DNA from: Coptis chinensis
Lineage: Eukaryota > Streptophyta > Magnoliopsida > Ranunculales > Ranunculaceae
DNA: 64,000 nt
Assembly: GCA_015680905.1 (NCBI GenBank)
Contig: CM027378.1
Coordinates: 106,289,501 to 106,353,500 of the forward strand
Direction of reading: 5' to 3'
Positions within the stretch are counted from its first letter, which is position 1, and every line of letters starts with the position of its first letter. The translations under genes and the position numbers were made by a program. The notes beneath the pieces were generated by a model. The model made no database searches and was not told the DNA's origin. It worked only from the letters and a program-made list of their open reading frames with translations. Positions 47,091-58,770 of the stretch are shown piece by piece.

Positions 47091-47673
47091 ATGTAATGGG
47101 GAGTGGCTGTAAACCACATGAGCTAGTTGTACATATATAAAACTTTAGCACTTTTGAGATGGTTAATGTCGCTGAATTTTTACCGCCTTCGTAGGAGGGA
47201 ACGGAAGGGGAGAGCCTTCCGAGGGCGAAGTCTAAAACTTCGGTCCGGGGCAAAAAGGGTGTCCACGACGGGTGCGAGATCTCAGGTGAGCCGGGGCGAG
47301 AGGAGTCGCCCAGGACACGATATGAGACGCCGGCAAGGGGAAGCAAAGAGGCTTCCTCTGTCCGCGGACAAGGGGTCCGACATGAGTATAGGTCAAGGGC
47401 GTGGTCCCGACCTGAACAGGGGGCAAAGGGAGCGAGGCTCCCGACCAAACGGGTGAAGACGATGATAGAGTATCATTACCACTAAAGTCATGCAAATATC
47501 GGATACCGACAAGGACACTTGGGATTTACAAAGACAAAATATTTGGTATATCCATAATCAGTTATCCTCAACCGGAGAGAGTAAAAATAAAACGAAAGGT
47601 ATCAGAAATACTACAAATAGTAACAAAGAAGCCTAGCCAGGGCACAAAACAGGCCATTTCAAGCAGAACACAC

Positions 47674-49858
47674 TTAAACATCTTCGTGGACCACTGACTC
47701 GGCGGCTTCCTCGAGGGCGGCATCCGCAGCAGCGTCTATCACCCCGGCCACTATGACAGCGGCATCATCGACCGCCGAAACAGATTCCGGAAGTGGCGCC
47801 GCCACCTCTGAAGGGGGGACCGCGGTCGGGGCTTCAGGGAGAAGTCGCCCTTCTTTGATAAGCCGCTCATGCTCCTCCTTAATCTTTTTGGCCACTCTCT
47901 TGTCGGCCCGGGCACGAAGTGATCCCGAGCTCATCCATGTCGGTGTCGTGCTGCTTATGGAGCGCCGCCATTTCAGCCTGGTGCTTCTCAGAGAGGCCGT
48001 ATGGCGGCAAGATATCGAGCGAAGAGGGTTTCCCGCTGATTACTCAAAGGTCATTAACCTTATCCATATAGGCGAGGTGGCGCCCTCGCCAGCCTTCAAC
48101 TCGTCCTGGGCCCTGAGCTTCTCTATGTCCGCAGCCTCATTCTTTTGCTCCAGGCGGGCAACGTCGCCGTCCAACTGGTCGATCCGGGCCCTTGCACCAA
48201 AAAGGTCGCGGATCATGTAAGAGATGTCCAAGCTCATCCGAAAAAGAAATAACGAGGTTAGGGCATTCAAAGGGGAAGGGAAAGGCACCCGCAAGACAAA
48301 GAGAGAGTACCTTCTCCTAGCCAGTGTAAAAGGAGGTCCGGTGAGAGTCGAACGTTCCCCATCAAAGATAGGCCATGTCCCCGGGGAGATGAGACCCATA
48401 GAACGTAGAGAGGAGGCCACGGCGTTGTCGAAGGCGAATCGCGAATGTTGAGAGTCGCGTTCAACCTTGAAGGTGGGGCAGAAAGTAATGGGCTCGCCCC
48501 CCCTCTTCGAGAAATGGGGCCACTTCCTTTCCTAGCGCCGCCAAAGACGCCGCGAGGGGAGCAGCGGGTTGGTCCGCTGGACCCGATGGGCGGGTCCTCT
48601 TCGGATGTAGAAGTCCATGCGGGACGCTTTGGAAGCCGGAGGAGGGGAGGATGGAGCGGCAGCTGTAGGGACGACAACGGAGACATCCTCATCATCCGAG
48701 TCGTTGTCGAAAAGCTTGCGCTTGTGGGCGCCCATGTCGGGATGAGGAGAAGAAGTGGAGAGCGAATGAGGGGAAGAGTATTGGTCTTCCCAAATGGTCA
48801 GGGACCGGTAAGGGTGTGGGTCAGCGGAATGAGGTGGGGAAGCGGAGGATGAATGAGGGGGACGGCGATTTGGTCGGTGGCGGGGGGAAGCTTTTTTGGT
48901 GTGGCTTTTCTTCTTTGGAGGGGGTGAATCCCGAGGCTTTCTCTCTTTGGGCGGGGGGGGCGGTAAAAAGGGGAACAATATTTTCCAATAAACTTCAGTT
49001 GGGGATTGGAGAGGAGGGGAGTGGCAGTGACGGGATCAATTCCGAAAATACCGCAGAGATTTGGGCCCCCCCCAGTGGAATCTTCCCCGAATGTGGTGGA
49101 AAAGAAATTATCGTAGGGCTCGCGACTTCGAACCCGGACGCCAACCCCGAAAAAGAAAACGCCAAGTCGGGAAGGGGAGCAAAGAAGACCTACACCAAGG
49201 GATTAGTAGAGAGGCGGAACTCACCGGGGAGAAAGGCCGGATGATTAAGGCTCAAGTCGGGAGGAAGATCCGGAGAGGAAGTTCCCGAGAGATGTAAAGG
49301 GGTAATGGTGCCACAACTTGTCCAAGAGGTGACACGGCAGTATAAAATGTTGCTTCCAGGTCGAACACGTAAAGAATGGTATCCCACGCCGACATCCTTG
49401 GTGCTCTTTTTATGTAAAATGAAAGCCATGTCATGGATCGTATTTTGGGACTTCTAACCGGTTGTGGTTGGTTCGCAACATACATAACCCTCCGTGAATT
49501 GCCGATGCCTTGGCAAGAAGGGATGTTGAAGTGATTGCATACCCGGCGTCAAGGCGGGGTGAGGGGCAACGGAGGCCGGCTACAATCCTGCCCCAATCGT
49601 GGCAACTAGACGGCCCCGGCTTATAGGGAACCGGATGAGGGTAGTAGGTTAGGGGCGGGGACATGCTCCAATATGACGTCACGGTATATGCCGTAAGCCG
49701 CTTTAATGTACTTCGAGATTAGGTCGGGCTAGGCGGGGGTGGGGGGAAGGAAGGGCAAAGGGCCAGAGAGGTGGAAGGAGCCCGATCCGGTCGTCGGGTA
49801 GGGGAGGCGACACCACGGATCGGGAGAAGGATGAGGTGTCGGATCCGGAGGCCGACAT
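47674..49858 (-). pseudogene. Antisense extra gene of the 41-51 kb gypsy element (broken)
   Basis: On the strand opposite to pol, a gene-like region starts MSASGSDTSSFSRS at 49858. It passes through WGRIVAGLRCPSPRLD, equivalent to GQIVAGLRFPLSLLDV in the related element, and ends in a coiled-coil and Ala-rich tail (KRVAKKIKEEHERLIKEG, then AAESVVHEDV) at 47674. It belongs to the Transposase_28/'putative gypsy type transposon' group. A TATA-like TTTTATAAAAG (50143-50155) lies about 290 bp upstream on the same strand. The region is broken several times. Its function is unknown. Confidence 0.7.
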
Positions 49859-50386
49859 CGAGGTCGGGGAAGAAGTTAAACGACAAGACCGGTTGGAGAG
49901 AGAAGAAGGCTGAATAGTCTCAAATTCAAGAGAGAAACACGAATATAGCAAATAATGGATTAAGGAGGAAAGGGGACCAACCCGAGGGAAGAGAGGAGCA
50001 ACAGAACAAAACCCTCCACAAAAAGAAAACAGAAGAAGAACAAGGCCATGGACCGAGCAGCTAAACGAGGGAAGAGTAGAAAAAGGGAGAGTAGTTAGGA
50101 GGAAAATGAAAGACCGAATGGAAGAAGGAAAGAATCGAAATGCTTTTATAAAAGGAAGCGGGCAAAAGAGTAATTGGAAGGGGCTGAAATCGAGGCGACA
50201 CTAAAAGGGATCAGTCAGGGATTGACGCGTGGATGCGCAAGAAACGAGGGGACGCAGGTTATAATTGCGATGGGACTCGTGAGGCCAGCGAGAAAAAAGA
50301 ACCTTGGGAACCGCGGAGGGAAACGTGACATCAGGGACTCTCGACTCCCCGATCACCAAATGGTCGCGGACTCGAGAGGGGGCATC

Positions 50387-50737
50387 TGTAGTGGTAGTAT
50401 TGGGGGCCCAAAGTATCAAAGAGAGGATGCGCCCGAGTTAACGAAAGATAGCATGCCGCGACGTACTGGATCGGGGCTAAGTCACGTGGTCGCAGTACGG
50501 AAACCCTACACGCGTAGAGAAGGAGACCGCGAGATGGAGGGACAGGTGGAGGGCCCGGATGAAGAAAGGAAGGATATAAAGAGAAAGTGAAGGGAAGAAG
50601 AAGAGGAGGCAGCCATCAGAAGAGGAGAGGGAATAGTGTCTGAAGAGAGAAAAAATAGTGAGAGGAAAGAGATTGGAACTGTTACAAGTGTCTGAGAGCT
50701 AGGGGTTAGTTCTGGTAGTAAAAAAAGGGTTGTAACA
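50387..50737 (+). repeat. 3' LTR of the 41-51 kb gypsy element
   Basis: It is preceded by the purine tract GAGAGGGGGCATC and ends TTGTAACA before the target duplication GATAC (50738-50742). Confidence 0.94.
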
Positions 50738-50742
50738 GATAC

Positions 50743-51667
50743 CCGATTTTCCTATTTCAGAAAATTCCGAAAAAAAATTGGATCGGATTCGGATATAACT
50801 CTAGAAACCGATCCGATCCGATAGTTCCGATATATAATCGATTTGAAATTTCTGATATTATTGGCAATTTATTCCGAAAATATGTACTTATAAACTAATA
50901 AATCTCCACTGTCCACTTGATTATATCTCGACCGTTCATTCATTTTCTAGTTTTTGTACTTCCAAAAACAAAACAAACAACATAACCTAACTCCTGACAT
51001 GTGAAGTCTTGGTTTGTAACATGTAAAAGCTAGCTCCTGACATATAAAGTCTTGGTTTGTAACATGTAAAAGTTTTTAACTCCTGATATATAAAGATTTT
51101 TAGCTCGTGACATGTATTAGGCTTTTGTTAGTTCCTTACATGTAAAGTCTTGTTTTTTTGAAGTTCTCCAAAGTGTTTTACTGCTATTGTATATTACTAT
51201 ATTTTGAAATTTAGTGATGTCAAATTTTCTTTTCTAAAAATAATTGAAAGTAAAGAGATCTGTGAAAATTTACCAAGTATTCTGAAATTTCCAAATTATT
51301 CCAAAATTTACGAATTTCCGAAATTGAAAATATATTTTGAATCTGAAAAAAAAATTGGATCAGATTTGGCTAGCATATTAGGTTTCAAAAAAATTCAGAA
51401 AAAGTTTCAGAGGTTAATCTTATCCGAAGTCACCCCTACATCCATCCACATATTTGGCAACTCACAGGTTATAGTAAAAAAGGAACTAAATTTCCATAAC
51501 AATAAGAACTGTAGAAACATAAAAATAAAACAAAATCGGAAACTAAGGAATATGTCATTAACCATCTCGTAGAAAGTCGATTACAAATAATACATTTCTC
51601 ATATATGTGCGTATATGTGCAAGACGGGGGCGGATCGCTATTCGGCTTGGTTACGCAAGATTCAATG
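50743..51667. other. AT-rich DNA with a short tandem repeat; possible Helitron-like body
   Basis: A unit of roughly 55 bp built on CTCCTGACAT(G/A)T(A/G)AAGTCTTGGTTTGTAACATG repeats two to four times with decay between about 50990 and 51155. No gene is recognised; the frame at 51204-51572 is AT-driven. It may be the body of the Helitron-like element ending at 51692. Confidence 0.45.
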
Positions 51668-51692
51668 CCGTGCGGCACGCGGCAAACACTAG
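51668..51692 (+). mobile_element. Helitron-like 3' terminus (plus strand)
   Basis: The GC-rich hairpin text CCGTGCGGCACGCGG (one bulged base) in an AT-rich setting is followed by a short spacer and CTAG (51689-51692) then T. This fits a Helitron 3' end. The 5' end was not found. Confidence 0.5.
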
Positions 51693-51758
51693 TTTTTCCA
51701 TAAGGAAGCCCGAAACAATTTTGTACTTTCGCTTTTTCACTTTCTCCCATTTTTCAGC

Positions 51759-51952
51759 TATGTAACATTTTCCGAAAATATGTTACAAACAATGAATTCC
51801 TTCTATTTGTAACATTTTAGATTTAAATGTTGCAAACCCAAAAAAAATTGGTAACAATTCACAAAGCAATGTTACAACCCAACAAAAATTTGGTAACATT
51901 TCAATGACAACTGTTGCAAGTCAACTAAAATTTGTAGCATTACACTATAAAA
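51759..51952. mobile_element. CACTA-like subterminal repeat array, inverted copy of 62381-62530
   Basis: TGTAACATTTT/ATGTTACAAA words recur, and the whole array reads as the reverse complement of the array beginning GTGTAATGCTACAAATTTTAG near 62392. Landmarks such as AAAATTTGTAGCATTACAC, TTGGTAACATTTC and ATGTTACAACCCAACAAAAA are shared. The two arrays bracket a LINE fragment. Confidence 0.6.
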
Positions 51953-51987
51953 TTATACAAAACAATATGATATACATATATCTATGC

Positions 51988-52183
51988 AGGTGGGGAAGCC
52001 CCGTGTTTCTAAAAGCGGAAGGCGATTGGGATTCAAGAATACTCACCGGTTCAATCTGGCTATCTTATGCAAGCTATTACGGAGAGTGTTGACAAAAAAT
52101 CTCTTTGGAGTGATCTTATGGAGGCAAAGTATCAAAAAATTATTACTCTGAATAATTTTGTGGATAAAAGCACTAATGCTTCT
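51988..52183 (+). pseudogene. LINE reverse-transcriptase fragment, left part
   Basis: In shifted frames this reads LGFKNTHRFNLAILCKLL and then KSLWSDLMEAKYQ and ITLNNFVDKSTNAS. That is the conserved segment after the RT domain in plant LINEs (compare GGLGFRKMRDINVAMLAKLPW in the 16-22 kb LINE). There is no poly-A or ORF start, so it is an internal fragment. It continues after the gypsy insertion at 62080. Confidence 0.75.
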
Positions 52184-52568
52184 TGTATCAGCCTAATATA
52201 TGACTACCAAGACGACTGGTGTGTCCTGGGCTGGGGCAACATAACGGTATAGTCCGCGAATAATTAGAAGGCCGCGGACTCTGTAAGTGCGAGAAGATCA
52301 GTGGAGGTATTATGAGTTGAGGGAGATGTTGGATAAGGAAAGAAAGAGCTGGAGCACAGTAGCCAAGACACGATCTCTGAGGAGACAGGTGGACGGTTCC
52401 AGGACGTGGGGGCATGTAAGGAGATCATGGAAACCGAAGAGCGGTTAGAGAAGATGGGAGCGGTTAAAGAAAGAGGCGGTTAGGAAGTATGAAAAAGATA
52501 GAGAAGAAAGAGAAGAAGGAGGAAAAAAGAGAGAGAGGAGTTTATAGGTTGTAATTTTGGACAACACA
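52184..52568 (+). repeat. 5' LTR of the 52-62 kb gypsy element
   Basis: 385 bp, the same length as its partner 61690-62074. Differences are concentrated in one stretch of about 70 bp in the middle. Confidence 0.95.
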
Positions 52569-52694
52569 TTTGGCGCCGTCTGTGGGGAACGAGAGGAAAG
52601 CATACGATCAAGTGAGTGCTAAGAAGAAGGTGTGAAGATGACAACCATAGCGAAGAAAACAAGAGGGAGACCCAAAAAGTGAGGGACCGAGAGG

Positions 52695-54137
52695 GTGATG
52701 ATGAAACCGTGGAGTGTGGAAATGGAGGAGATGGAGGAGTTGGAAGAGGAAGTTCCCGAGATTGCGGGGGAAGCAACCAGGCTGTTACAGGAAGAGATAG
52801 GAAGGTTGAGAAATGAGAATGAGAGTCTGAGGAAAGAAAGGGAATCCACACAGGAGGAGGAGATAAGGGAGCCAGAAAATAGTGAAGTAGAAGGCCAGCA
52901 TGAGGAAGTGCGTCATAAACCACCAGGCGATACGGGGGAAGGCATTACCATGGAGATGGTCCAAGCGATGATTGAGAAAGACAGAGAAATGAATCGGGTG
53001 GCGGAGAGGGAAAGTCAAGTGGTGGTGAAGAAGGTGGTGGCTGGACTCAATCAGAATCCGCTGGCCGATGCAGTCTAGAACGCCGAGGTGCCCAAGCGAT
53101 TCGCGCAACCAAGATTTGAGAGATATGACGGGAAGGGGGATCCTGCGGACCACTTGCACCATTTCAGACAACAAATGCCGTTGTGGCAAGAGGTTAAATA
53201 TGATGGGCTCCGTTGCATGATGTTTCCAGCCAGTTTGAAGGGTGGAGCATCAGACTGGTATTATAGGTTGGCATCGCGGAGTATAACCAAGTTCGAAGAG
53301 TTGGAGCAAGCATTTGTAGACCATTTTATCCATCAGAAACGAAGGGTAGTGGATATTGCGGATCTATTTAACGTCAAACAGAAGTCCGGAGAGACACTCA
53401 GGGAATTCTTGTGTAGATTCAAGGAGGAGACCTTAAGGGTAGAAAGTCTGGACGAGCACACCGCAGTCATTGCTTTCCAGCATGGACTGAAGCCGGGAAC
53501 CAGAGTCCACGAATCTGTATCCAAAATTGAGGTTACAACGTTGCATGCGTTGTATCCGAAAGTGGAGAAATACATCCGCTATGAGGACATGTTGCAGAGA
53601 AATGCTAAGGAGCCGAGGAAGTCAGAGAAGTCAATACAGAGTGTAGAACAGGAAGACCGAAAAGACAAAGGAAAGGCTGCGATAAGAGAAGGGGGAGCCT
53701 ATAGAGAGGCGGCCCGCAAACCGGAGAGAGGCAGAGATCAAGTTAGGAGGGAGATTCGCGAACGAAAACCATATCGCGACGTAGAGTCCACACCGTTGAA
53801 CAAACCACTGGACGAAATCTTGCCACTGATTAAAGGGATGCAGCATTATGAAGGTCCGCGAAGCATACCCAGGGAGATAGAAGATAAACCATTTTGTGCT
53901 TACCACCAGATCAGAAATCATACTACAAATGAGTGTTTCGCGCTGCGATGGTTGATAGAAAGAATGTTAGAGAAAGGATTGTTAAGGGAATTTGTCAAGG
54001 AGATACACCCAGTGGACAGAGCACCGGCCGTGGCCAGAATATTAGGAACAATCAATGTCATATATAGTGGGGAGACAATGGGGAGGAATGCACACAGAGA
54101 TAAGGTGCGGAGGACTGCCGAAATTACGGCCAGATAA
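52695..54137 (+). other. gag region of the 52-62 kb gypsy element (broken)
   Basis: Glu-rich coiled-coil N-terminus (EEMEELEEEVPE). The capsid core has RFERYDGKGDPADHLHHF, WYYRLASRSITKFEELEQ and FVDHFIHQKRRVVDIADL. A zinc-knuckle-like CAYHQIRNHTTNEC segment follows near 53895. Confidence 0.92.
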
Positions 54138-54239
54138 ATGAGGTTTCGTGTTGCTCGCGACCCGGTCCTGAGGAACGCACTAAGCGATGGAAGGATAGAG
54201 TTCACCCGGGGATCTCGAAGCGATATCTGCGCCTCACCG

Positions 54240-54714
54240 CGGATGCTTTGGTGATTACGGTAGCAAAGATGGGTAATTATATGGTGAAGAGGGTTTTGAT
54301 AGATTGTATGTTGATGGATTTGCTATTTAAAGGCGCGATGGAGAGATGTGCATCGAGCGAGGCGGATAAAGCCGCCAAGAACCAATTTGTTTGGTTTCAA
54401 TGGAAGCAGAACCGAGCCCATGGGGGAATTATTATTACCGATGAACGGCGGGACCGGTGACGGTATTCACTCGTTTCATGATAGTGGACGCCGCTTCACG
54501 CGATTATAATGCAATATTGGGGAGAAGATGGATCCACGAAATGAAAGCGATTCCATCCACATATTACCAGGTGATCCGCTTTCCGACTAATGGAGGAACG
54601 TATGAAATCAGAGGGGACCAGGTCGCCGCTCAAAATATTCACCAGGTGGTGGTTAAAGAATTGAGCCGCGCACCGGAGAAGGAAGTGGAGGGGGAAAGCG
54701 AGTCCCCAGCATAG
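54240..54714 (+). other. Protease region of the 52-62 kb gypsy element (broken)
   Basis: Text collinear with retropepsin: GNYMVKRVLIDC and NAILGRRWIHEMKAIPS, followed by the usual linker to RT. Confidence 0.82.
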
Positions 54715-54729
54715 CAATTACAGACTGCG

Positions 54730-56240
54730 ATGGCTAAGGGAGATGGGTCTGTGGGACAAAAGACCTTGGACGAGACTGTGACCGTGAATCTGGGTGAGGG
54801 GGAAGAGGAGAAACTGGTGTCTGTTGGGGCCGAGTGGCCAGAGAGTTGGAAGGCAAAGTTAGTTGAGATGTTAGCAGAGAACAGCGATGTTTTCGCGTGG
54901 TCGATTGAGGACTTGATTGGCTTGGACCCCGAGTTTGCGTGTCACAAGCTGCACATGAGAGAAGGGGCCAAACCCGTCCGACAAAAAATGAGAGGAATAA
55001 GACCGCAGTATGCAGAAGGGATAAGAGAGGAAGTGCGAAGATTGAGTGCCGCAGGAATCATCCGAGAGTGTCAGTTTACCGAATGGCTCTCAAACATCGT
55101 CGCGGTACCCAAGAAAAATGGGAAAGTAAGAATGTGTGTTGATTTTACTGATGTCAACCAAATTGCCGAAAAGATATTATCCTATGCCGATATAGGCGAA
55201 CTGGTGGACCGAATGGCCGAGTTCAAATTTTTCTCATTCATGGACGCATCCATGGGGTACAACCAAGTGGTAATGTATGGCCCAGACCAGGTGAAGACCG
55301 CGTTCATTGTCGAGGGAGGAATGTATTGTTACACCAGAATGCCTTTCGGACTAAAGAATGCAGGGGCAACTTTTCAAAGGATAGGGGAGAAGATGTTTGA
55401 ATGCAAAATCCGGAGGAGTATGGAAATATACATAGATGATATGGTAGAAGAGCATGACTGAGGAGGAACATCTGGGGGGATTGAAAGAAACCTTCGCGAT
55501 ATTGCGAAAATATAGGCTGAGGTTGAACCCTGAGAAGTGCACATTTGGGGTGACTTCTGGAAAGTTTCTGGGATATATTGTGACATACCGCGGAATAGAA
55601 GCTAACCCGGACCAGATCAGAGCGTTGGTAGAAATGCAATCGCCCCAAAATGTGAAGGAGGTTCAAATGCTTGCGGGAAGAATTGCGGCCCTCAACCGGT
55701 TCATTTCAAGTCGTCGGACAAGTGTGAACCGTTATCACCGGCTCTTGAGAAAAACATCTGACTTTCAGTGGTCCGAGGCATGTGAACAAGCTTTCCAAGA
55801 GTTGAAGATTTATTTGGGAAAAGCTCCTATTTTGTCGCGACCGGGGCAAGGGGAAAAGCTGTATTTGTACTTGGGGGTGTCAGAATATGCTATTAGTTCT
55901 GTGTTAATAAGGGTGGTGGATAAGGCAGAGAGGTCGGTGTATTTCCAGAGCAAAACAATGTTAGATCACGGGGGCCGGATCTGACAAAGTTGAGAAATTT
56001 GCATTGGCCTTGGTGTTTTCTGCGTTAAAATTGAAGCCTTACTTCGATGCTCATTCTGTGGTTGTGGTGACTAACTTGCCTCTCAAACAGGCGTTAAAGG
56101 CGGACAAATCAGGGAGAATGCTGAAATGGGTCGTGCTGTTGAGTGCATATGACATTGAATTCCAAATCCGGACAGCGGAAAAAGCACAAGCTATGGCAGA
56201 GTTTTTGGCAGAGTTCCCCGCCGAAGACCCAACTTGGGGG
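54730..56240 (+). other. Reverse transcriptase and first RNase H (broken)
   Basis: RT motifs are well kept: RLSAAGIIRECQFTEWLSNI, VRMCVDFTDVNQ, FFSFMDASMGYNQV, MPFGLKNAGATFQ and IYIDDMVEE. Then come the thumb and connection and the first RNase H (DFQWSEACEQAFQELK, ISSVLIRVVDKAERSVYF). The region has a few breaks. Confidence 0.93.
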
Positions 56241-56249
56241 GACAATATG

Positions 56250-56700
56250 ATCATGGAGCAGGAGGGAGAGACGAAGCAGGATGTGTTAGACCCATGGGAC
56301 ATGAGAAATGGATGGAGGGTATTCACAGATGGGTCCGCAACGGACACAGGAAACGGGATTGGAGTGGTGGTAGTCACCCCGGAGAATAATCGACTTGAAT
56401 TATCGATGAAGTTGGGCTTCGCGGCTTCAAGCAATGAATCTGAGTATGAAGCGGTGATAGCTGGGCTAGATTTGGCCATGGATCTTGGAGTGAAGGAGCT
56501 GACGGTATATTCCGATTCCAACTTGGTAATTTGTCAGATGAATGGAGAATTTGCCGCCCGATGCCCCAGGATGGCAAAGTACCTGGAGGTATTACAGAGG
56601 AAAGCGAGTGAGTTTGGCAAAATAAGGTTCGCGCATTTAGGACGCGGTGAAAATAGACATGCTGACGCATTGGCATATGTAGCCGCGGTGCTTCCTGGGT
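56250..56700 (+). other. Additional RNase H of the 52-62 kb gypsy element
   Basis: Complete-looking aRNase H: WRVFTDGSATDTGNGIG (first Asp), SNESEYEAVIAGLDLAMD (Glu), LTVYSDSNLVICQMNGE (Asp) and GENRHADALAYVA (final Asp). This supplies the full D-E-D-D set and places the element in the Tat lineage. Confidence 0.92.
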
Positions 56701-56739
56701 CTGAGGGCAGATCAATTGAAGTCAGGGTGCTAAGCAAGC

Positions 56740-58036
56740 CAAGTACCTCTGTGATTGCCGAGGTAGGAATGACCATGAAGGAAGAGCCAGGGTGGATAGA
56801 GCCCATAAAAAATTTCTTATTGGGGAGAGAAATTGATGATAGACAAGAGCGAAGGAGAATGGAGCAGGTGTCGCAAAGATACATTTTAATGGAAGGAGAC
56901 CTATACAGACGGAATGTCAGCGGACCGTTGTTGAGATGTTTAGCTTCGCGTCAGGCGAAAGAGATCTTAGCAGAAGTTCATGAGGGGGACTGTGGTAGCC
57001 ATTCGGCAGGAAGAACGACGGCGCATCGGGTGTTGTCCCAGGGGTATTTTTGGCCACACCTGAAGAGAGAAGCGACCGAATATGCTAAGAGGTGCGAGAA
57101 ATGCCAGAGATTTGCACCACTGATACATGCACCCGCTGAACCTTTGCACAAGGTATATAGTCCTTGGCCGTTCGCGATGTGGGGACTGGATATTGTAGGA
57201 CCGCTACCGATGGCCAGTGGTAAACGAAGGTATATGCTAGCAGCGACTGATTATTTTACCAAGTGGGTAGAGGGTGTGGCACTCCAACAGATCAAGGAGG
57301 AACAAGTGAAGAAATTCCTATGGGAAAATATAATATGCCGGTTCGGGTTGCCACACACCATAATTGCCGATAATGGAACCACGGTTTACGGGGAAGGTCG
57401 CGAGAATTCCTCCAGCGTTCAAAGGTAAAACAAGGATTCGCGGGCTCCTTATAACCCGGAAGGGAATGGGCAAGCGAGAATCCTCCAACAAGACAATCAT
57501 GGATAACCCTGAAGAAAAAAAAAAACCTGAGGACAAAAAGGGTTCATGGGCGGCCGAGTTAAATCATGTCTTTGTGGGCATACGAACTAACTACACATGA
57601 ACGTCCACTTTCGAAGTCGCCATTTGCCATGGCATATGGGGTAGAAGCGATGATTCAAAGAGAGATGGTGGCGGCCACAACCCGGACAAGAGCGGTGGAG
57701 GAGGGATCAATGATATGGTGCCCGACCGCGGATTTGAATCTCAGGGAGGAGAGGAGAGACACAGCCCGCATCCGATTGGAGGAATATCATAGAAGATTAC
57801 AAAGACAATATGCCAAGAGAGTGAGGCCTCGACAGTTTCAGGTGGGGGATCGCGTTTTACGGAGAGTGACACCGTCGACTAGAAAGGAGGTGGACGGAAA
57901 GTTAGGGCCTAACTGGGAGGGACCCTATACCGTGGCAGAAAAGGGGAGCGCTGGAACATATCGGCTGCAGACACTCCAGGGAAAGGATATCGCGAGGCCT
58001 TGGAACATCAGAATGTTAAAAAGTTTCCTTGAGTGA
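56740..58036 (+). other. Integrase region of the 52-62 kb gypsy element (broken)
   Basis: The zinc-binding part with the HHCC layout (AEVHEGDCGSHSAGR, then CEKCQRFA) is followed by the catalytic core (WGLDIVGPLP, AATDYFTKWVEG, IIADNG) and the C-terminal part (FQVGDRVLRRVTPSTRK, LGPNWEGPYTV) ending at 58036. No chromodomain. Confidence 0.92.
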
Positions 58037-58169
58037 CAACATGTAATGTGTGGGAATCAACGGCTGAGGTAGCCGCCTCTAGTAATGTAGCAACATTTTA
58101 TTATAATGTTTAGAGTATAAAATTTATCAATGAATAGAGTATCATTTTGCCTATCTGTTTGCTGCGTTG

Positions 58170-58520
58170 TTAATTGCAAGGGTGTAGAAAAATTGCCCAT
58201 GAATGAGGAGGTCCCACTTTAATCTGGGGCAAACCGAAGTTGCCTTCGTCTGGTTTCATGGCTGGGCCGAGATAGCCCGGGGGAGCCCTTCTTCGGACAA
58301 AGAGGTCCAAATCTGACTTGGGGGCAAATTGGTACCCCTCAATCGGAGCCCATCCGAGATAGCGGGTGGAGCCGCCCAGCGGACAAAAGAGGTCCAAATC
58401 TGACTTGGGGGCAAATTGAGCTGCTCTCAATCAGGAGCCCATCTGAGATAGTAGGGGGGGGGGGAGCCCTTCGCGGACAACGAGATTCGTATCCAACATG
58501 GGGGCAAACTGAGCTGCCCC
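58170..58520 (+). repeat. Short tandem repeat downstream of pol in the 52-62 kb gypsy element
   Basis: A unit of roughly 80-110 bp repeats about three times with decay, built on GACAAAGAGGTCCAAATCTG, ACTTGGGGGCAAATTG, then CCCATC(C/T)GAGATAG. Tandem repeats between pol and the 3' LTR are common in Tat-lineage elements. Confidence 0.75.
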
Positions 58521-58770
58521 GAAGGATCTTCATGTAACAAGAGTTTAAGTTAGGGCAATTGAAGCGAGTGGTGAAAACAGTGGTATAGTATGGTTCAAAC
58601 ACAGTGCCAGGAAATAAAAAGAAGAAACTACTGCGAACGGGTTGGTTAAAAGGAAAACATAAGTGTGAGCCCGCTAGGATCACCCAGAAATACGGGACAT
58701 AAAGTACATACAAAATGAGCGAGAACAAAATATGGATAGAGTAAGCGAACACAAAGAAACAGTCTCTAGT

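Larger units (their letters stand above)
41380..50737 (+). mobile_element. Ty3/gypsy LTR retrotransposon, Tat lineage, broken (TSD GATAC)
   Basis: LTRs of about 350 bp (41380-41732 and 50387-50737) start TGTAGTGG and end TTGTAACA, flanked by GATAC (41375-41379 and 50738-50742). A primer site TGGCGCCGTCTGTGGGG starts at 41735. gag, protease, RT, RNase H, a second RNase H and integrase follow on the plus strand, then an extra gene on the minus strand and the purine tract GAGAGGGGGCATC. The second RNase H identifies the Tat lineage (Retand/Ogre relatives). The coding part has many breaks although the LTRs are still close, so the copy is fairly young, or sequence quality adds to the apparent damage. 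Confidence 0.95.

Noticed and set aside
51944-51950. CACTATA at 51944 as a left end facing right
   Set aside because: The subterminal repeats lie on its left side, not its right, so it does not fit a simple element starting there.
52480-52923. 147-codon minus-strand ORF over the 5' LTR/gag junction
   Set aside because: Ser/Leu/Pro-rich complement of a purine-rich leader, with no counterpart motif in the related elements beyond composition.
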